Source of the DNA: Propioniciclava tarda
GTDB taxonomy: Bacteria; Actinomycetota; Actinomycetes; Propionibacteriales; Propionibacteriaceae
DNA length: 64,000 nt
Direction of reading: 5' to 3'
Assembly: GCF_900182665.1 (NCBI RefSeq)
Contig: NZ_FXTL01000011.1
Location: forward strand, 41,007 to 105,006
The translations under genes and the position numbers were made by a program. The notes beneath the pieces are model-generated. The model saw only the letters and a list, made by a program, of their open reading frames with translations. It did no database searches and was not told where the DNA came from. Of this stretch, positions 19,372 through 27,846 are shown piece by piece. Each line of letters opens with the position of its first letter. Position 1 is the first letter of the stretch.

Positions 19372-19377
19372 CATAAT
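19372..19377 (+). promoter_or_regulatory. -10 element CATAAT for phoU
   Basis: CATAAT lies 26 bp after the PHO-box-like repeats and 47 bp before the phoU ATG. Confidence 0.5.
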
Positions 19378-19424
19378 GTCGCTGGCGACCAGTGCCACCG
19401 GCACGACAGGAAGGAAGGGCGAGC

Positions 19425-20090
19425 ATGCGCGCCGACTATCGCGAGGCCCTCACCGGCGTGAGCACGGACCTCGTGCAGATGGCGGACTTGGTCCGCGAGG
19501 CCGTGTCCGTGGCGACGACCGCGCTGCTGCAGGCTGACCTGGCCGCCGCGGAGCAGGTCATCAGCGGCGACGCCCACCTGGACGCGCTACACGACGACCT
19601 CGAGTCCCGGTGCTTCGTGTTGCTGGCCCGGCAGGCCCCCGTCGCCGGCGAGCTCCGGACCATCGTGGCCGCCCTCCGCATGGTCGCCGACCTGGCCCGC
19701 ATGGGCGATCTCGCCGCGCACGTCGCCAAGATCGCCCGCATGCGGTACCCCAAGCACGCCGTCCCGGATTCGATGGTGCCGAACTTCCAGCGCATGTCGA
19801 GCCTGGCCGAGGAGATGGTCGCCATGGCGTCCAAGACCCTCGCAGAGCGCAACGTCCTGGACGCCGAGAAAATGGCCGACAACGACGAAGAGGTCGACAA
19901 CCTGCGGACCATGCAGTTCCGCAAGCTGCTCGACGACTCCTGGGAGCACGGCGTCGAGGCGGCCGTCGACTGCGCGCTGTTGGGGCGCTACTACGAGCGC
20001 ATCGCCGATCACGCGGTGATCCTCAGCTCGCGCGTCATCTACGTCGTCACCGGCCTGCACCCCGAGGGCGACAACTGGTCGATCGCCTGA
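19425..20090 (+). CDS. phoU: Phosphate signalling regulator PhoU
   Basis: PhoU couples the phosphate transporter to the sensor kinase and keeps the regulon off when phosphate is plentiful. The 221-residue all-helical protein has the two PhoU repeats; recognisable blocks are RALTGVSTDLVQMADLV-like (residues 7-23), ELRTIVAALRMVADLARMGDLA and LLGRYYERIADHAVIL. ATG 19425 has GGAAGG upstream. Divergent placement from senX3-regX3 across a PHO-box-like repeat fits autoregulation of the system. Confidence 0.92.
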   Translation: MRADYREALTGVSTDLVQMADLVREAVSVATTALLQADLAAAEQVISGDAHLDALHDDLESRCFVLLARQAPVAGELRTIVAALRMVADLARMGDLAAHVAKIARMRYPKHAVPDSMVPNFQRMSSLAEEMVAMASKTLAERNVLDAEKMADNDEEVDNLRTMQFRKLLDDSWEHGVEAAVDCALLGRYYERIADHAVILSSRVIYVVTGLHPEGDNWSIA

Positions 20091-20112
20091 CGCGTCCGGC
20101 TCATACTGACGT

Positions 20113-20724
20113 ATGAGTAACGAGCGCTTCCGGGCCCTCTGGGACGGCCACGCGGCGTCCTATGACCGCCAAACCCTGTGGTTGGAGCGACGGCTCTTGG
20201 GGTCGAGCCGTCCCTGGGTCTGTTCGCGGGCGTCCGGACGCGTCCTGGAGCTGGGCATCGGGACCGGTCTGAACCTCCCTTACTACTCGGCGGACGTCGC
20301 ACTGACCGGCCTGGACTGGTCGCCGCGCATGCTGGATCAGGCCCGGGACGCCGCCGCGCGGCTGCGGCGTCCGGTCGAGTTGGTCCCGGGGGACGCCGTC
20401 GCGCTGCCGTTCGCCGACGGGACGTTCGACACGGTGCTGTCCACGTACCTGCTGTGCAGCGTGGCCGACGTCAGGGTGGTGCTGGCCGAGGCCCGTCGGG
20501 TGCTGGTGCCCGGCGGACGCCTCTTGCTCGCCGACCACGTTGCGCCCGCGAGCCGGGTGCTGCGTCTGGGCGCACGGCTGGTCGAGCGGGTCACGGTCCC
20601 GAGCCACAACGAGTACCTGACGAGGCGTCCGCTGGAGGGGCTTGAGGCTTCCGGCTTTCGGATCGTCGAGACCGAGCGCGCGCACTGGGGCGTCAGCGAG
20701 CGGGTGCACGCGGCGGCGGTCTAG
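20113..20724 (+). CDS. Class I SAM-dependent methyltransferase
   Basis: A 203-residue protein of the UbiE/Methyltransf_11 type. Motif I for SAM binding is VLELGIGTGLNLPYY. The acidic residue after beta 2 is in LTGLDWSP, and the block GDAVALPFADGTFDTVLSTYLLCSV precedes the post-motif helix. The substrate cannot be told from the sequence. ATG 20113 lies 5 nt behind CATACT, so it may be leaderless. The gene begins 22 bp after phoU but is probably independent. Confidence 0.8.
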   Translation: MSNERFRALWDGHAASYDRQTLWLERRLLGSSRPWVCSRASGRVLELGIGTGLNLPYYSADVALTGLDWSPRMLDQARDAAARLRRPVELVPGDAVALPFADGTFDTVLSTYLLCSVADVRVVLAEARRVLVPGGRLLLADHVAPASRVLRLGARLVERVTVPSHNEYLTRRPLEGLEASGFRIVETERAHWGVSERVHAAAV

Positions 20725-20795
20725 CTCCCCTGGCCTCGCGTCAGCGCAATGAAGTGCACGCGGCCAGACGCTCAGGGCACTGAAACTCACGCCCT

Positions 20796-20815
20796 AGCGC
20801 ACTGGACAGTGCGCT
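20796..20815. terminator. Small hairpin between the methyltransferase and gpmA
   Basis: AGCGCACT, loop GGAC, AGTGCGCT. It lies between convergent genes and lacks a T-run. Confidence 0.45.
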
Positions 20816-20950
20816 GACACGGCGACCTTGGGCGGCCGGAACCGAGACTGATGGCCGGTGCCCGACACGCAGCACAGCACCGGGACGGTTGCGCGTCCGG
20901 GTGCTGCGCTGATCCGCGACAAGAGGGAAGCCGCGCGTGCGGCGTCCGAC

Positions 20951-21700
20951 TTACTTCTTCTTGCCCTGGTTCTTGACCGCCTCGATCGCGGCAGCGGCGG
21001 CCTCGGGATCGAGGTAGCGGCCCGGACCGATCGGGGCGAAGTTGTCGTCCAGTTCGTAGAGCAGCGGGATGCCGGTCGGGATGTTCAGGCCCGCGATATC
21101 GGCGTCCGAGATGCCGTCGAGGTGCTTGACCAGCGCGCGCAGGCTGTTGCCGTGAGCGGTGACCAGCACGACCTTGCCGGCGGCGAGATCGGGCTTGATG
21201 TCGGACTCCCAGTACGGAAGCATCCGCGCGACGACGTCGGCGAGGCACTCGGTCTGCGGACGCTCGTCAGCCGGGATGTCGGCGTAGCGGGGGTCGTTGT
21301 ACTGGCTGAACTCGGAGTCCTTGTCGAGCGGCGGCGGCGGGGTGTCGTAGCTGCGGCGCCACAGCATGAACTGCTCCTCGCCGTACTTCGCGAGCGTCTC
21401 GGCCTTGTCGAGACCCTGCAGTCCGCCGTAGTGGCGCTCGTTCAGGCGCCAGCTGCGGGTGACCGGGATCCAGTGGCGATCGCAGCCGTCCAGCGCCAGG
21501 TACGCGGTGTGGATCGCGCGGCGCAGCAGCGACGTGTGCAGTTTGTCGGGCAGCAGCCCCTCGGCCTTGAGCAGCTCGGCCGCGCGGCGTCCCTCGGCCT
21601 CGCCCTTGGCGTTGATGTCCACGTCGACCCAGCCGGTGAACAGGTTCTTTTGGTTCCACTCGCTCTCGCCGTGGCGAAGCAGGATCAGCTTGTACGTCAT
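20951..21700 (-). CDS. gpmA: 2,3-bisphosphoglycerate-dependent phosphoglycerate mutase
   Basis: Interconverts 3- and 2-phosphoglycerate in glycolysis. The 249-residue product has the phospho-histidine motif [12 protein letters not shown] with His10 and the second catalytic His in [11 protein letters not shown]. The blocks [16 protein letters not shown] and FTGWVDVDI are typical. It ends in a Lys-rich tail. ATG 21700 lies 7 nt behind a minus-strand TAGGGT (21708-21713), so leaderless; the frame opens much further upstream without similarity. Confidence 0.94.
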   Translation of the reverse strand: MTYKLILLRHGESEWNQKNLFTGWVDVDINAKGEAEGRRAAELLKAEGLLPDKLHTSLLRRAIHTAYLALDGCDRHWIPVTRSWRLNERHYGGLQGLDKAETLAKYGEEQFMLWRRSYDTPPPPLDKDSEFSQYNDPRYADIPADERPQTECLADVVARMLPYWESDIKPDLAAGKVVLVTAHGNSLRALVKHLDGISDADIAGLNIPTGIPLLYELDDNFAPIGPGRYLDPEAAAAAIEAVKNQGKKK

Positions 21701-21841
21701 GTCCCCCACCCTATCGACGCGCCCCGACAGTTGGCGGTCGTCTTCGTCTATGAGGGACGCCTCGAGTCGCCGCCCCCCGAGGGCGTCTCGGTTGCGGCTG
21801 GTGCGCAACGACAGCCGCCGGCTGGTTGCGCGGGGGAATGG

Positions 21842-21916
21842 GGTACAGCGTGGTTGTCGATCCCGCTTTCGGGGGGGCGTCGAGGCCACTTCGGTCATCG
21901 AGAACCACGCTGTACC
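21842..21916. repeat. Inverted repeat family A, copy 1 (about 75 bp)
   Basis: Arms GGTACAGCGTGGTTGTCGAT and ATCGAGAACCACGCTGTACC pair at 19 of 20 positions around a 35-nt core. A second copy at 45938-46011 lies in the opposite orientation, and its core also matches as reverse complement. It lies in the 285-bp gap between gpmA and the DksA-like gene. Confidence 0.75.
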
Positions 21917-21985
21917 GACATTCGCAGGGGACTCACTCCGAGCGCGGGCATGGATCGATGCCCAGGTCGCGGGCATGATGGATCG

Positions 21986-22327
21986 ATGACCGAGCTGCCG
22001 TTCGATCCCGCGGCCGAGTTGGCGGCGAAGGCGTCCGAGCTGCGCCGCACGATCGGACGCCTCACAGCGCCCGTCGAGGAGGGCTCCACCATCGGCTTCG
22101 GCAAGCGCATCGGGGACGGGACCATCCAGGCGATCCAGCAACTGACGGACGCCGGCTCGGCCCAACGGCTCGCCGACACCCTCGATCAAGTCGTCCGCGC
22201 CCAGGCGAAGCTGGCCGACGGGACCTACGGGCGCTGCGACGTCTGCGACGAGCCAATCGACCCCGAACGGCTCGAGTTCCGTCCGTGGTCTCCTACCTGC
22301 GTCCGGCACGCGGGTCAGACCCGTTGA
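21986..22327 (+). CDS. TraR/DksA-type zinc-finger protein
   Basis: A 113-residue protein with a helical N-terminal half and a C-terminal DksA-type finger. The first knuckle is [11 protein letters not shown]; the second is CVRH, so the fourth ligand may be His instead of Cys. Such proteins bind in the RNA polymerase secondary channel or act as small regulators. ATG 21986 lies 6 nt behind CATGAT, which again suggests a leaderless message. It is convergent with ligD, with an 8-bp gap. Confidence 0.75.
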   Translation: MTELPFDPAAELAAKASELRRTIGRLTAPVEEGSTIGFGKRIGDGTIQAIQQLTDAGSAQRLADTLDQVVRAQAKLADGTYGRCDVCDEPIDPERLEFRPWSPTCVRHAGQTR

Positions 22328-22335
22328 CTCGGGGC

Positions 22336-24528
22336 CTACAGCCCCAAGACGTCAGCGAGGTCGTAGCTGACGGGCTCGTCCAGCTGCTCGTAGGTGCACG
22401 AGCGGGGGTCGCGATCCGGACGCCAGCGCGAGAACTGCGCCGTGTGCCGGAAGCGCTCGCCCTCCATGTGTTCATAACGGACTTCGACGACCAGTTCGGG
22501 CGACAACGGCACGAACGACAGGTCCTTCTTCGCGTTCCAGCGGCTGTGGGCCGCCGCGGTCGGCGTCCGGGGGAAGGACTGGTCCCGGTTGTCCGGGGTG
22601 TCCTGGGCGACGTCCGGCTGCGAGGACGCCTCCGGCGCGGCCCACGCCCACGGATGATCGTCGAACGTGGTCACCAGCGGCTGCAGTTCGGAGAACAGCT
22701 CCTTGCGTCTGGCTAGGGGGAACGCGCCGATGACGCCGACGCTGTTGAGGCGTCCGTCGTCGGTGTAGAGGCCGAGCAGCAGCGAGCCGATGGCGTCCGG
22801 CTCGTCGCGGTAGAGGCGGTACCCAGCCACGACGCAGTCGGCCGTCCGCTCGTGCTTGATCTTCCACATGACGCGTTTGTCCTCGGCGTAGGGCGCATCG
22901 AGCGGCTTCGCGATGACGCCGTCCAGGCCGGCGCCCTCGAACTCGTCGAACCAGCGCTTGGCCAGCTCTCGGTCGCCCGTCGCGCGCGTGAGATAGATCG
23001 GCGGTTGGACGCCGCCCAGCGCCTTCTCGAGGGCCTCGCGACGCTCCCGGAACGGCTTCTCGGCGTAGTTCACCGACCCCAGCGCGAGAAGGTCGAACGC
23101 CACGAAGGACGCCGGCATCTCGGACGCCAGCCGCTTGATCCGGGACGCCGCCGGATGGATCCGCTGCTGCAGCAAGTCGAAGTTGAGCCGGTCCCCCTTC
23201 TCGGGGTCGATCAGGATGATCTCGCCGTCCACGCAGCAGGGGTCGGGCAGGTTCGCCAGCACGGCGTCCACGATCTCGGGGAAGTACCTCGTCATGGGCT
23301 TCGAATTGCGGCTACCCAGCTCGACCCGGTCGCCACTACGCCAAATGAGCGTCCGGAAGCCGTCCCACTTGGGCTCGAAGAGCACGTCGGCCTTCGGGAA
23401 CTCCTTGACGAGCTTGGCCAGCATCGGTCCGAACGGCGGGACGATCGGCGTCCCCCACTCGGCGTCCCGCTCGGCCTTGGGCGCGAGGTAGTCGTCCGCC
23501 GGACGGTCGGCCTTGCGCTTGCTCGGCGGCACGCGCGGCGGCTCGCCGAGCATCTTCGGGTAATCGGGCGGGAAGTTGAGCTCGCCGAGGCCGCGCGCCA
23601 GGTCGGCGTCCCAGAGGGCCAGCGCGCCGGCGATGTCGCCGCGGTGCTCGTCCATGGACGCCCACGGGCACCCCCGCTTGGCCACCAGCCCAGGGACGGT
23701 GTGGACGGTGAAGTCGCACGGGTCGGCGTCCGGTAGCTCCTCCCAGGTCAGCGGCGTGGAGACCGGGGCGCCCGGCAGCGGACGCGGGCTGTACGCGCCC
23801 GCGATCGTGCGGTCGCGGTTGGCCTGATTGAAGTCGACGAAGATCTTCTCGCCGCGCTCCTCCTTCCACCAGGAGGTGGTGACGAGATCCGGGAGGCGGC
23901 GTTCGAGTTCGCGGGCGATGCCGATGACGCCGTGCCGGACGTCCTGGAACTCGTGCGTCGGCGTGATCGGCGCGTAGACGTGGATGCCGCGGTTGCCCGA
24001 CGTCTTGCAGTACGCCGTGAGCCCCACCTCGGCCATCAGCTCGCGCAGCGCCAAGGCGGCGGGGACGGCGTCCGCGAACGTGCGTCCGGGCTGGGGATCC
24101 AGGTCGATGCGCAGCTCGTCGGGGTTGTCGAGGTTCGCGGTGCGGACCGGCCACGGGTGAAACGTGATCGTGCCCATCTGGGCGGCCCAGGCCAGCGCGG
24201 CGGGCTCGTCGAAGGTGAGCTGATCGTGGCGGCGCTTCGAGGGGTACGTGCACGTTACGCGCCGCAGCCAGGCCGGGGCCCCCATGGGCGGACGCTTGCT
24301 GAAGAACTCCTCGCCCTCAATGCCCTCGGGGAAACGCTGGAGCGTCATCGGACGGTCGCCGTTGATGGTCAGGAACGGCTCGGCGACGGCCAGCAGGTAG
24401 TCGGCGAGGACCCGCTTCGTGACCTCCGGGCCAGACGCGGACGCTGGCCAGAGCTCCTTGTCCGGGCTCGACAGCTTCACCGTCCGGACGCCGTCGGGGC
24501 CGGGGACCTCCAGCAGCACATCAGCCAT
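22336..24528 (-). CDS. ligD: ATP-dependent DNA ligase LigD, polymerase-ligase fusion
   Basis: LigD repairs double-strand breaks by bacterial non-homologous end joining with Ku. The 730-residue protein has an N-terminal primase/polymerase domain (about 10-290) with metal residues Asp142 and Asp144 in [11 protein letters not shown]. After a linker comes the ligase (about 360-730), with adenylated Lys387 in [17 protein letters not shown] and the motif [15 protein letters not shown]. No phosphoesterase domain is present, unlike mycobacterial LigD. ATG 24528 is 7 nt behind a minus-strand TAGGCT. No Ku gene lies in the window. Confidence 0.92.
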   Translation of the reverse strand: MADVLLEVPGPDGVRTVKLSSPDKELWPASASGPEVTKRVLADYLLAVAEPFLTINGDRPMTLQRFPEGIEGEEFFSKRPPMGAPAWLRRVTCTYPSKRRHDQLTFDEPAALAWAAQMGTITFHPWPVRTANLDNPDELRIDLDPQPGRTFADAVPAALALRELMAEVGLTAYCKTSGNRGIHVYAPITPTHEFQDVRHGVIGIARELERRLPDLVTTSWWKEERGEKIFVDFNQANRDRTIAGAYSPRPLPGAPVSTPLTWEELPDADPCDFTVHTVPGLVAKRGCPWASMDEHRGDIAGALALWDADLARGLGELNFPPDYPKMLGEPPRVPPSKRKADRPADDYLAPKAERDAEWGTPIVPPFGPMLAKLVKEFPKADVLFEPKWDGFRTLIWRSGDRVELGSRNSKPMTRYFPEIVDAVLANLPDPCCVDGEIILIDPEKGDRLNFDLLQQRIHPAASRIKRLASEMPASFVAFDLLALGSVNYAEKPFRERREALEKALGGVQPPIYLTRATGDRELAKRWFDEFEGAGLDGVIAKPLDAPYAEDKRVMWKIKHERTADCVVAGYRLYRDEPDAIGSLLLGLYTDDGRLNSVGVIGAFPLARRKELFSELQPLVTTFDDHPWAWAAPEASSQPDVAQDTPDNRDQSFPRTPTAAAHSRWNAKKDLSFVPLSPELVVEVRYEHMEGERFRHTAQFSRWRPDRDPRSCTYEQLDEPVSYDLADVLGL

Positions 24529-24588
24529 GCCCGCGAGCCTAACCGCCGCGCTGGTGCGTGCGACAACGCCCGGCGCTCCCCCAGCCAG

Positions 24589-24620
24589 GCGGTTTTGGTT
24601 GGTCAGCCAACCGAAACCGC
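24589..24620. repeat. Inverted repeat family D, copy 2
   Basis: GCGGTTTTGGTTGG, loop TCAG, CCAACCGAAACCGC, with one mismatch in 14. It lies between the divergent ligD and SDR genes, so a terminator role is unlikely here. Copy 1 is at 9993-10032. Confidence 0.6.
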
Positions 24621-24654
24621 ACCCGGCCTGGACGGAAGCCTCCGCGAGCGGTTC

Positions 24655-24660
24655 TAGGAT
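24655..24660 (+). promoter_or_regulatory. -10 element TAGGAT for the leaderless SDR gene
   Basis: TAGGAT lies 7 nt before ATG 24668. Confidence 0.6.
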
Positions 24661-24667
24661 CGAGTCC

Positions 24668-25405
24668 ATGACGAAGACCGCCCTGGTCACCGGCGCCGGT
24701 AGCGGCATCGGTGCTGCTTCTGCCCGCCGCCTCTCCGCTGAGGGCTACAAGGTCATCTGTGCCGGACGCCGCTTCGAGCGCCTCCACGACCTGGCCGCCG
24801 AGATCGACGGCGTGGCCGTCGCCTGCGACGTCACCGAGCCGGACGACGTCGCCATGCTGGCCGAGTACGTCGGCGACCGACTCGACCTGCTGGTCAACAA
24901 CGCGGGCGGCGCCGTGGGCAGCGAGCCCCTCGCGTCCGCCGACTTCGACGCCTGGGTGACGATGTTCAACACGAACGTCCTCGGCGCCGGACGCGTCACG
25001 TCAGCCCTGCTGCCCGCCCTCAAGGCTGCCGCGGGCACCGTCATCTTCATCACCTCGACCGCGGCCGACGCCGCCTACGAGGGCGGGTCGGGCTACAACG
25101 CGGCCAAGGCCGGCGAGCGCATGCTGGCTGGCGCTCTGCGCCTCGAGCTGTGCGGCGAGCAGGTGCGGGTCTGTGAGATCGCGCCGGGCATGGTCCACAC
25201 GGAGGAGTTCTCGCTTGTCCGCTTCCACGGCGACCAGGCCAAGGCCGACGCCGTCTACGCCGGCGTTCCCGACCCCTTGCTCGCAGACGACATCGCGGAC
25301 GCCGTCGCCTGGGTCGCCACGCGTCCGGCGCACGTGAACATCGATCGGATCGTGGTCCGTCCGGTCGCCCAAGCGGCCAACCACAAGGTCTTTCGGACGC
25401 CGTAG
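24668..25405 (+). CDS. Short-chain dehydrogenase/reductase
   Basis: A classical SDR of 245 residues that uses NAD(P). The cofactor loop is VTGAGSGIGAASA. NNAGG, the catalytic Ser in FITSTAADAAYEGGSGYNAAKAG and the YxxxK pair (Tyr in GYNAAK) are all present. It resembles the YdfG/serine 3-dehydrogenase group by its C-terminal block CEIAPGMVHTEEFSLVRF, which suggests a 3-hydroxy acid or related substrate. No operon partner is visible. Confidence 0.82.
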   Translation: MTKTALVTGAGSGIGAASARRLSAEGYKVICAGRRFERLHDLAAEIDGVAVACDVTEPDDVAMLAEYVGDRLDLLVNNAGGAVGSEPLASADFDAWVTMFNTNVLGAGRVTSALLPALKAAAGTVIFITSTAADAAYEGGSGYNAAKAGERMLAGALRLELCGEQVRVCEIAPGMVHTEEFSLVRFHGDQAKADAVYAGVPDPLLADDIADAVAWVATRPAHVNIDRIVVRPVAQAANHKVFRTP

Positions 25406-25622
25406 GTGCGGACTCCCGCGTCGGCGTCCCCGATCACGGGGCCGACCTTCGTCCAGTGTGCCGACGTCCGGACATCGGCGAGGAGGACGAACCTCGGCTC
25501 CGCGCCCGGACGCGCCGGCGCCGACCGCGCGCGTCGGCGTCCCATCTAGCCTGGAACGAGACTCAGCGGCGCCCGCGAGAAGCGGACGCCGCTGAGGTCG
25601 ATGCGATACCCCCCGGGGCGGG
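25406..25622. other. Intergenic region rich in GGACGC words with a probable terminator
   Basis: This gap separates the convergent SDR and transcarboxylase genes. A 10-bp inverted repeat, CTCAGCGGCG (25562-25571) with CGCCGCTGAG (25587-25596), can form a terminator for either side. The rest is rich in GCGTCC/GGACGC words. No coding sequence is supported. Confidence 0.5.
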
Positions 25623-25991
25623 TTACGACTTGTCGAACTCGATCAGGGCCTCGCCACCCGCGACGGACTCGCCCTTGCTCACGAGGATGCGCGCGACGGT
25701 GCCGTCGTGCGGCGCCGTGATCTCGGTCTCCATCTTCATGGCCTCGAGGACGACGAGGACCGCGCCTTCCTTGATCTCTTGACCCTCCTCGACCAGGATC
25801 TTCGAGACCGACCCCGACAGGGGCGCCACCACAGCGTTGGCCGAGGTCGCCCGAACGGACGCCGTGGCGGCCACCGGCGTCTGCATGCCGCCGGCACCTC
25901 CGATGACGATGGTGGGAGCCACCTTCTCTTCCTCTTCGACCTCGACCTCGATGTCGTAGGGGATGCCGTTGACGGTTACTTTGAGCTTCAT
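25623..25991 (-). CDS. Methylmalonyl-CoA carboxytransferase 1.3S subunit (biotin carboxyl carrier)
   Basis: Carries the carboxybiotin between the 12S and 5S catalytic subunits. The 122-residue product aligns over its length with the Propionibacterium 1.3S subunit: N-terminus [18 protein letters not shown], a Gly/Ala-rich linker, then the biotinyl domain. The biotinylated Lys86 is in [11 protein letters not shown]. It is the last gene of the operon 5S-12S-small subunit-1.3S. A hairpin follows at 25562-25596. Confidence 0.95.
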   Translation of the reverse strand: MKLKVTVNGIPYDIEVEVEEEEKVAPTIVIGGAGGMQTPVAATASVRATSANAVVAPLSGSVSKILVEEGQEIKEGAVLVVLEAMKMETEITAPHDGTVARILVSKGESVAGGEALIEFDKS

Positions 25992-26006
25992 GTCTCTCCT
26001 CAGCGA

Positions 26007-26273
26007 CTAGCGCAGATGCAAGGGTGCGTGGGACAGCTGGCTGCGACGGGTGGTCGCCTGCCAGGTGCGGCTGGTGGTGAAGTGAGCCTGGCGCCGCTTG
26101 GCGCGGAAGCCCATGTAGCCGGACACCGCGGCGGCGATCGCCACCAGGGTCTCCTCCGGCACGTTCTGCGCGTTGAGCAGCTTGATGCTCTTGATCTCGC
26201 CCTCCAGGGTCTGCACCCGGTCGGAGAGCGACTTCACGAGCGCCAGCAGCTCGGCGTTCTGGTCGTCGGTCAT
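26007..26273 (-). CDS. Small accessory subunit of the carboxytransferase/decarboxylase complex
   Basis: An 88-residue protein between the 12S and 1.3S genes. The N-terminal half is a likely coiled coil (LALVKSLSDRVQTLEGEI). The C-terminal part contains VPEETLVAIAAAVSGYMGFRAKRRQ and SRTWQATTRRSQLSHAPLH. Such small proteins occur beside biotin-dependent carboxylase/decarboxylase alpha subunits and probably help assembly. The classical description of transcarboxylase has only three subunit types, so the role here is inferred. It starts 8 bp after the 12S stop. Confidence 0.75.
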   Translation of the reverse strand: MTDDQNAELLALVKSLSDRVQTLEGEIKSIKLLNAQNVPEETLVAIAAAVSGYMGFRAKRRQAHFTTSRTWQATTRRSQLSHAPLHLR

Positions 26274-26281
26274 GGCGTCTC

Positions 26282-27844
26282 CTACACCGGCCCGAGGCCG
26301 TGCTTCTTGGCCGGACGCAGCTCGCGCTTGTTGATCAGGATCTCCAGCGCCATGGCCACGTACCGACGCGTGTCGGCCGGGTCGATGACGTCGTCGACGA
26401 GCCCGCGCGCGGCGGCCATGAACGGCGTCGAGTACACGTTCCGGTACTCGTCGATGAGTTCTTGGCGCTTGGCGTCCGGATCGTCGGCCGTCTCGATCTC
26501 CTTCTTGAACACCACGGACGCCGCACCCTCGGCCCCCATGACCGCGATTTCCGCGGTCGGCCAGGCGAAGACGGAGTCCGCGCCGAGGTCCTTGCAGCAC
26601 ATCGCGATGTAGGCGCCGCCGTAGGCCTTGCGCATCACGACGGTCACCTTCGGGACGGTGGCCGCCGCATAGGCGTACAGCATCTTGGCGCCGTGGCGGA
26701 TGATGCCGCCGGTCTCCTGGGAGACACCCGGCAGGAAGCCCGGGACGTCCACAAGGGTCAGCAGCGGGATGTTGAACGCGTTGCAGAACCGGATGAACCG
26801 CGAGCCCTTGTCGGACGCGTTGATGTCCAGGACGCCGGCCATCGACGACGGCTGGTTGGCGACGACGCCGATCGTGCGTCCGTTGATGCGGGCGAAGCCG
26901 ATGACCAGGTTCATCGCGTAACCGGCCTGGACCTCGAGGAAGTCCTGGTGGTCGACCAGCTTCAGGATGACGTCGCGGACGTCGTAGCCCTTGTTGCCGT
27001 CGGTCGGGACGATGTCGTAGATCGTCTCGTCGCGCTCGACGTACGGGTCGGGCTCGAAGACCTGCGGGTCCTCGGTGTTGTTCTGCGGCAGCAGGCTGAG
27101 CAGCTTCTGCGCGATCAGGATGGCCTGCTCGTCGTCGTCGGCCACGAAGTGGTTGACGCCCGAGATCGACATGTGGGTATCGGCGCCACCGAGGGCGTCC
27201 GCCGTGACGTCTTCGCCCGTGACCTGCTTGATGACGTTCGGCCCCGTGATGAACATATGGGCCTTGCGGGTCTGGATGATGAAGTCGGTCAACGCCGGGC
27301 TGTAGGCCGCGCCGCCGGCGCAGGGGCCCGAGATGATCGAGATCTGCGGGACCGCGCCCGACAGCTTCACGTTCTCGTAGAAGACCGCGCCATAGCCGTG
27401 CAGCGAGTCGATGCCTTCTTGGATCCGCGCGCCGCCCGAGTCGTTGATGAAGACGAACGGGGTTCCGCACTTGAGTGCGGACTCCATCATCTGCACGACC
27501 TTGAGGCTGTGCGTCTCGCCCGCGGAGCCGCCCACGACCGTGAAGTCCTGGCTAGCCAGGTGGATCGGGCGTCCGAAGACGGCTCCCGTTCCAGTGACGA
27601 CACCGTCGGCGGGCATGTCGGCCGTATCCATGCCGAAGGCCGTGGTCCGGTTGCGGCGGTAGAGGCCGATCTCCTGGAAGGTGGCCTCGTCCAGCAGTGC
27701 GCCGATGCGCTCGCGGGCGGTCATCTTGCCGGCGTCCCGCTGCTTCTGCAGGCGCGCCTCGCCGCCGCCGAGCCGGGTCTCCGCCCGCTTGACGGTCAGC
27801 TGATCGACCTGCTTGCGCATGGTCGGGGACTTCTTGGCTGCCAT
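26282..27844 (-). CDS. mmdA: Methylmalonyl-CoA carboxytransferase 12S subunit
   Basis: The central subunit of transcarboxylase: it moves a carboxyl group from methylmalonyl-CoA to biotin and releases propionyl-CoA. The 520-residue product has the two crotonase-like halves of the family. The acyl-CoA oxyanion loops appear as GGARIQEGIDSLHGYG with GPCAGGAAYSPALTDF in the first half, and VPGFLPGVSQETGGIIRHGAK with KAYGGAYIAM in the second. ATG 27844 (MAAKKSP) follows the 5S stop by 2 bp. Confidence 0.95.
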   Translation of the reverse strand: MAAKKSPTMRKQVDQLTVKRAETRLGGGEARLQKQRDAGKMTARERIGALLDEATFQEIGLYRRNRTTAFGMDTADMPADGVVTGTGAVFGRPIHLASQDFTVVGGSAGETHSLKVVQMMESALKCGTPFVFINDSGGARIQEGIDSLHGYGAVFYENVKLSGAVPQISIISGPCAGGAAYSPALTDFIIQTRKAHMFITGPNVIKQVTGEDVTADALGGADTHMSISGVNHFVADDDEQAILIAQKLLSLLPQNNTEDPQVFEPDPYVERDETIYDIVPTDGNKGYDVRDVILKLVDHQDFLEVQAGYAMNLVIGFARINGRTIGVVANQPSSMAGVLDINASDKGSRFIRFCNAFNIPLLTLVDVPGFLPGVSQETGGIIRHGAKMLYAYAAATVPKVTVVMRKAYGGAYIAMCCKDLGADSVFAWPTAEIAVMGAEGAASVVFKKEIETADDPDAKRQELIDEYRNVYSTPFMAAARGLVDDVIDPADTRRYVAMALEILINKRELRPAKKHGLGPV

Positions 27845-27846
27845 GA

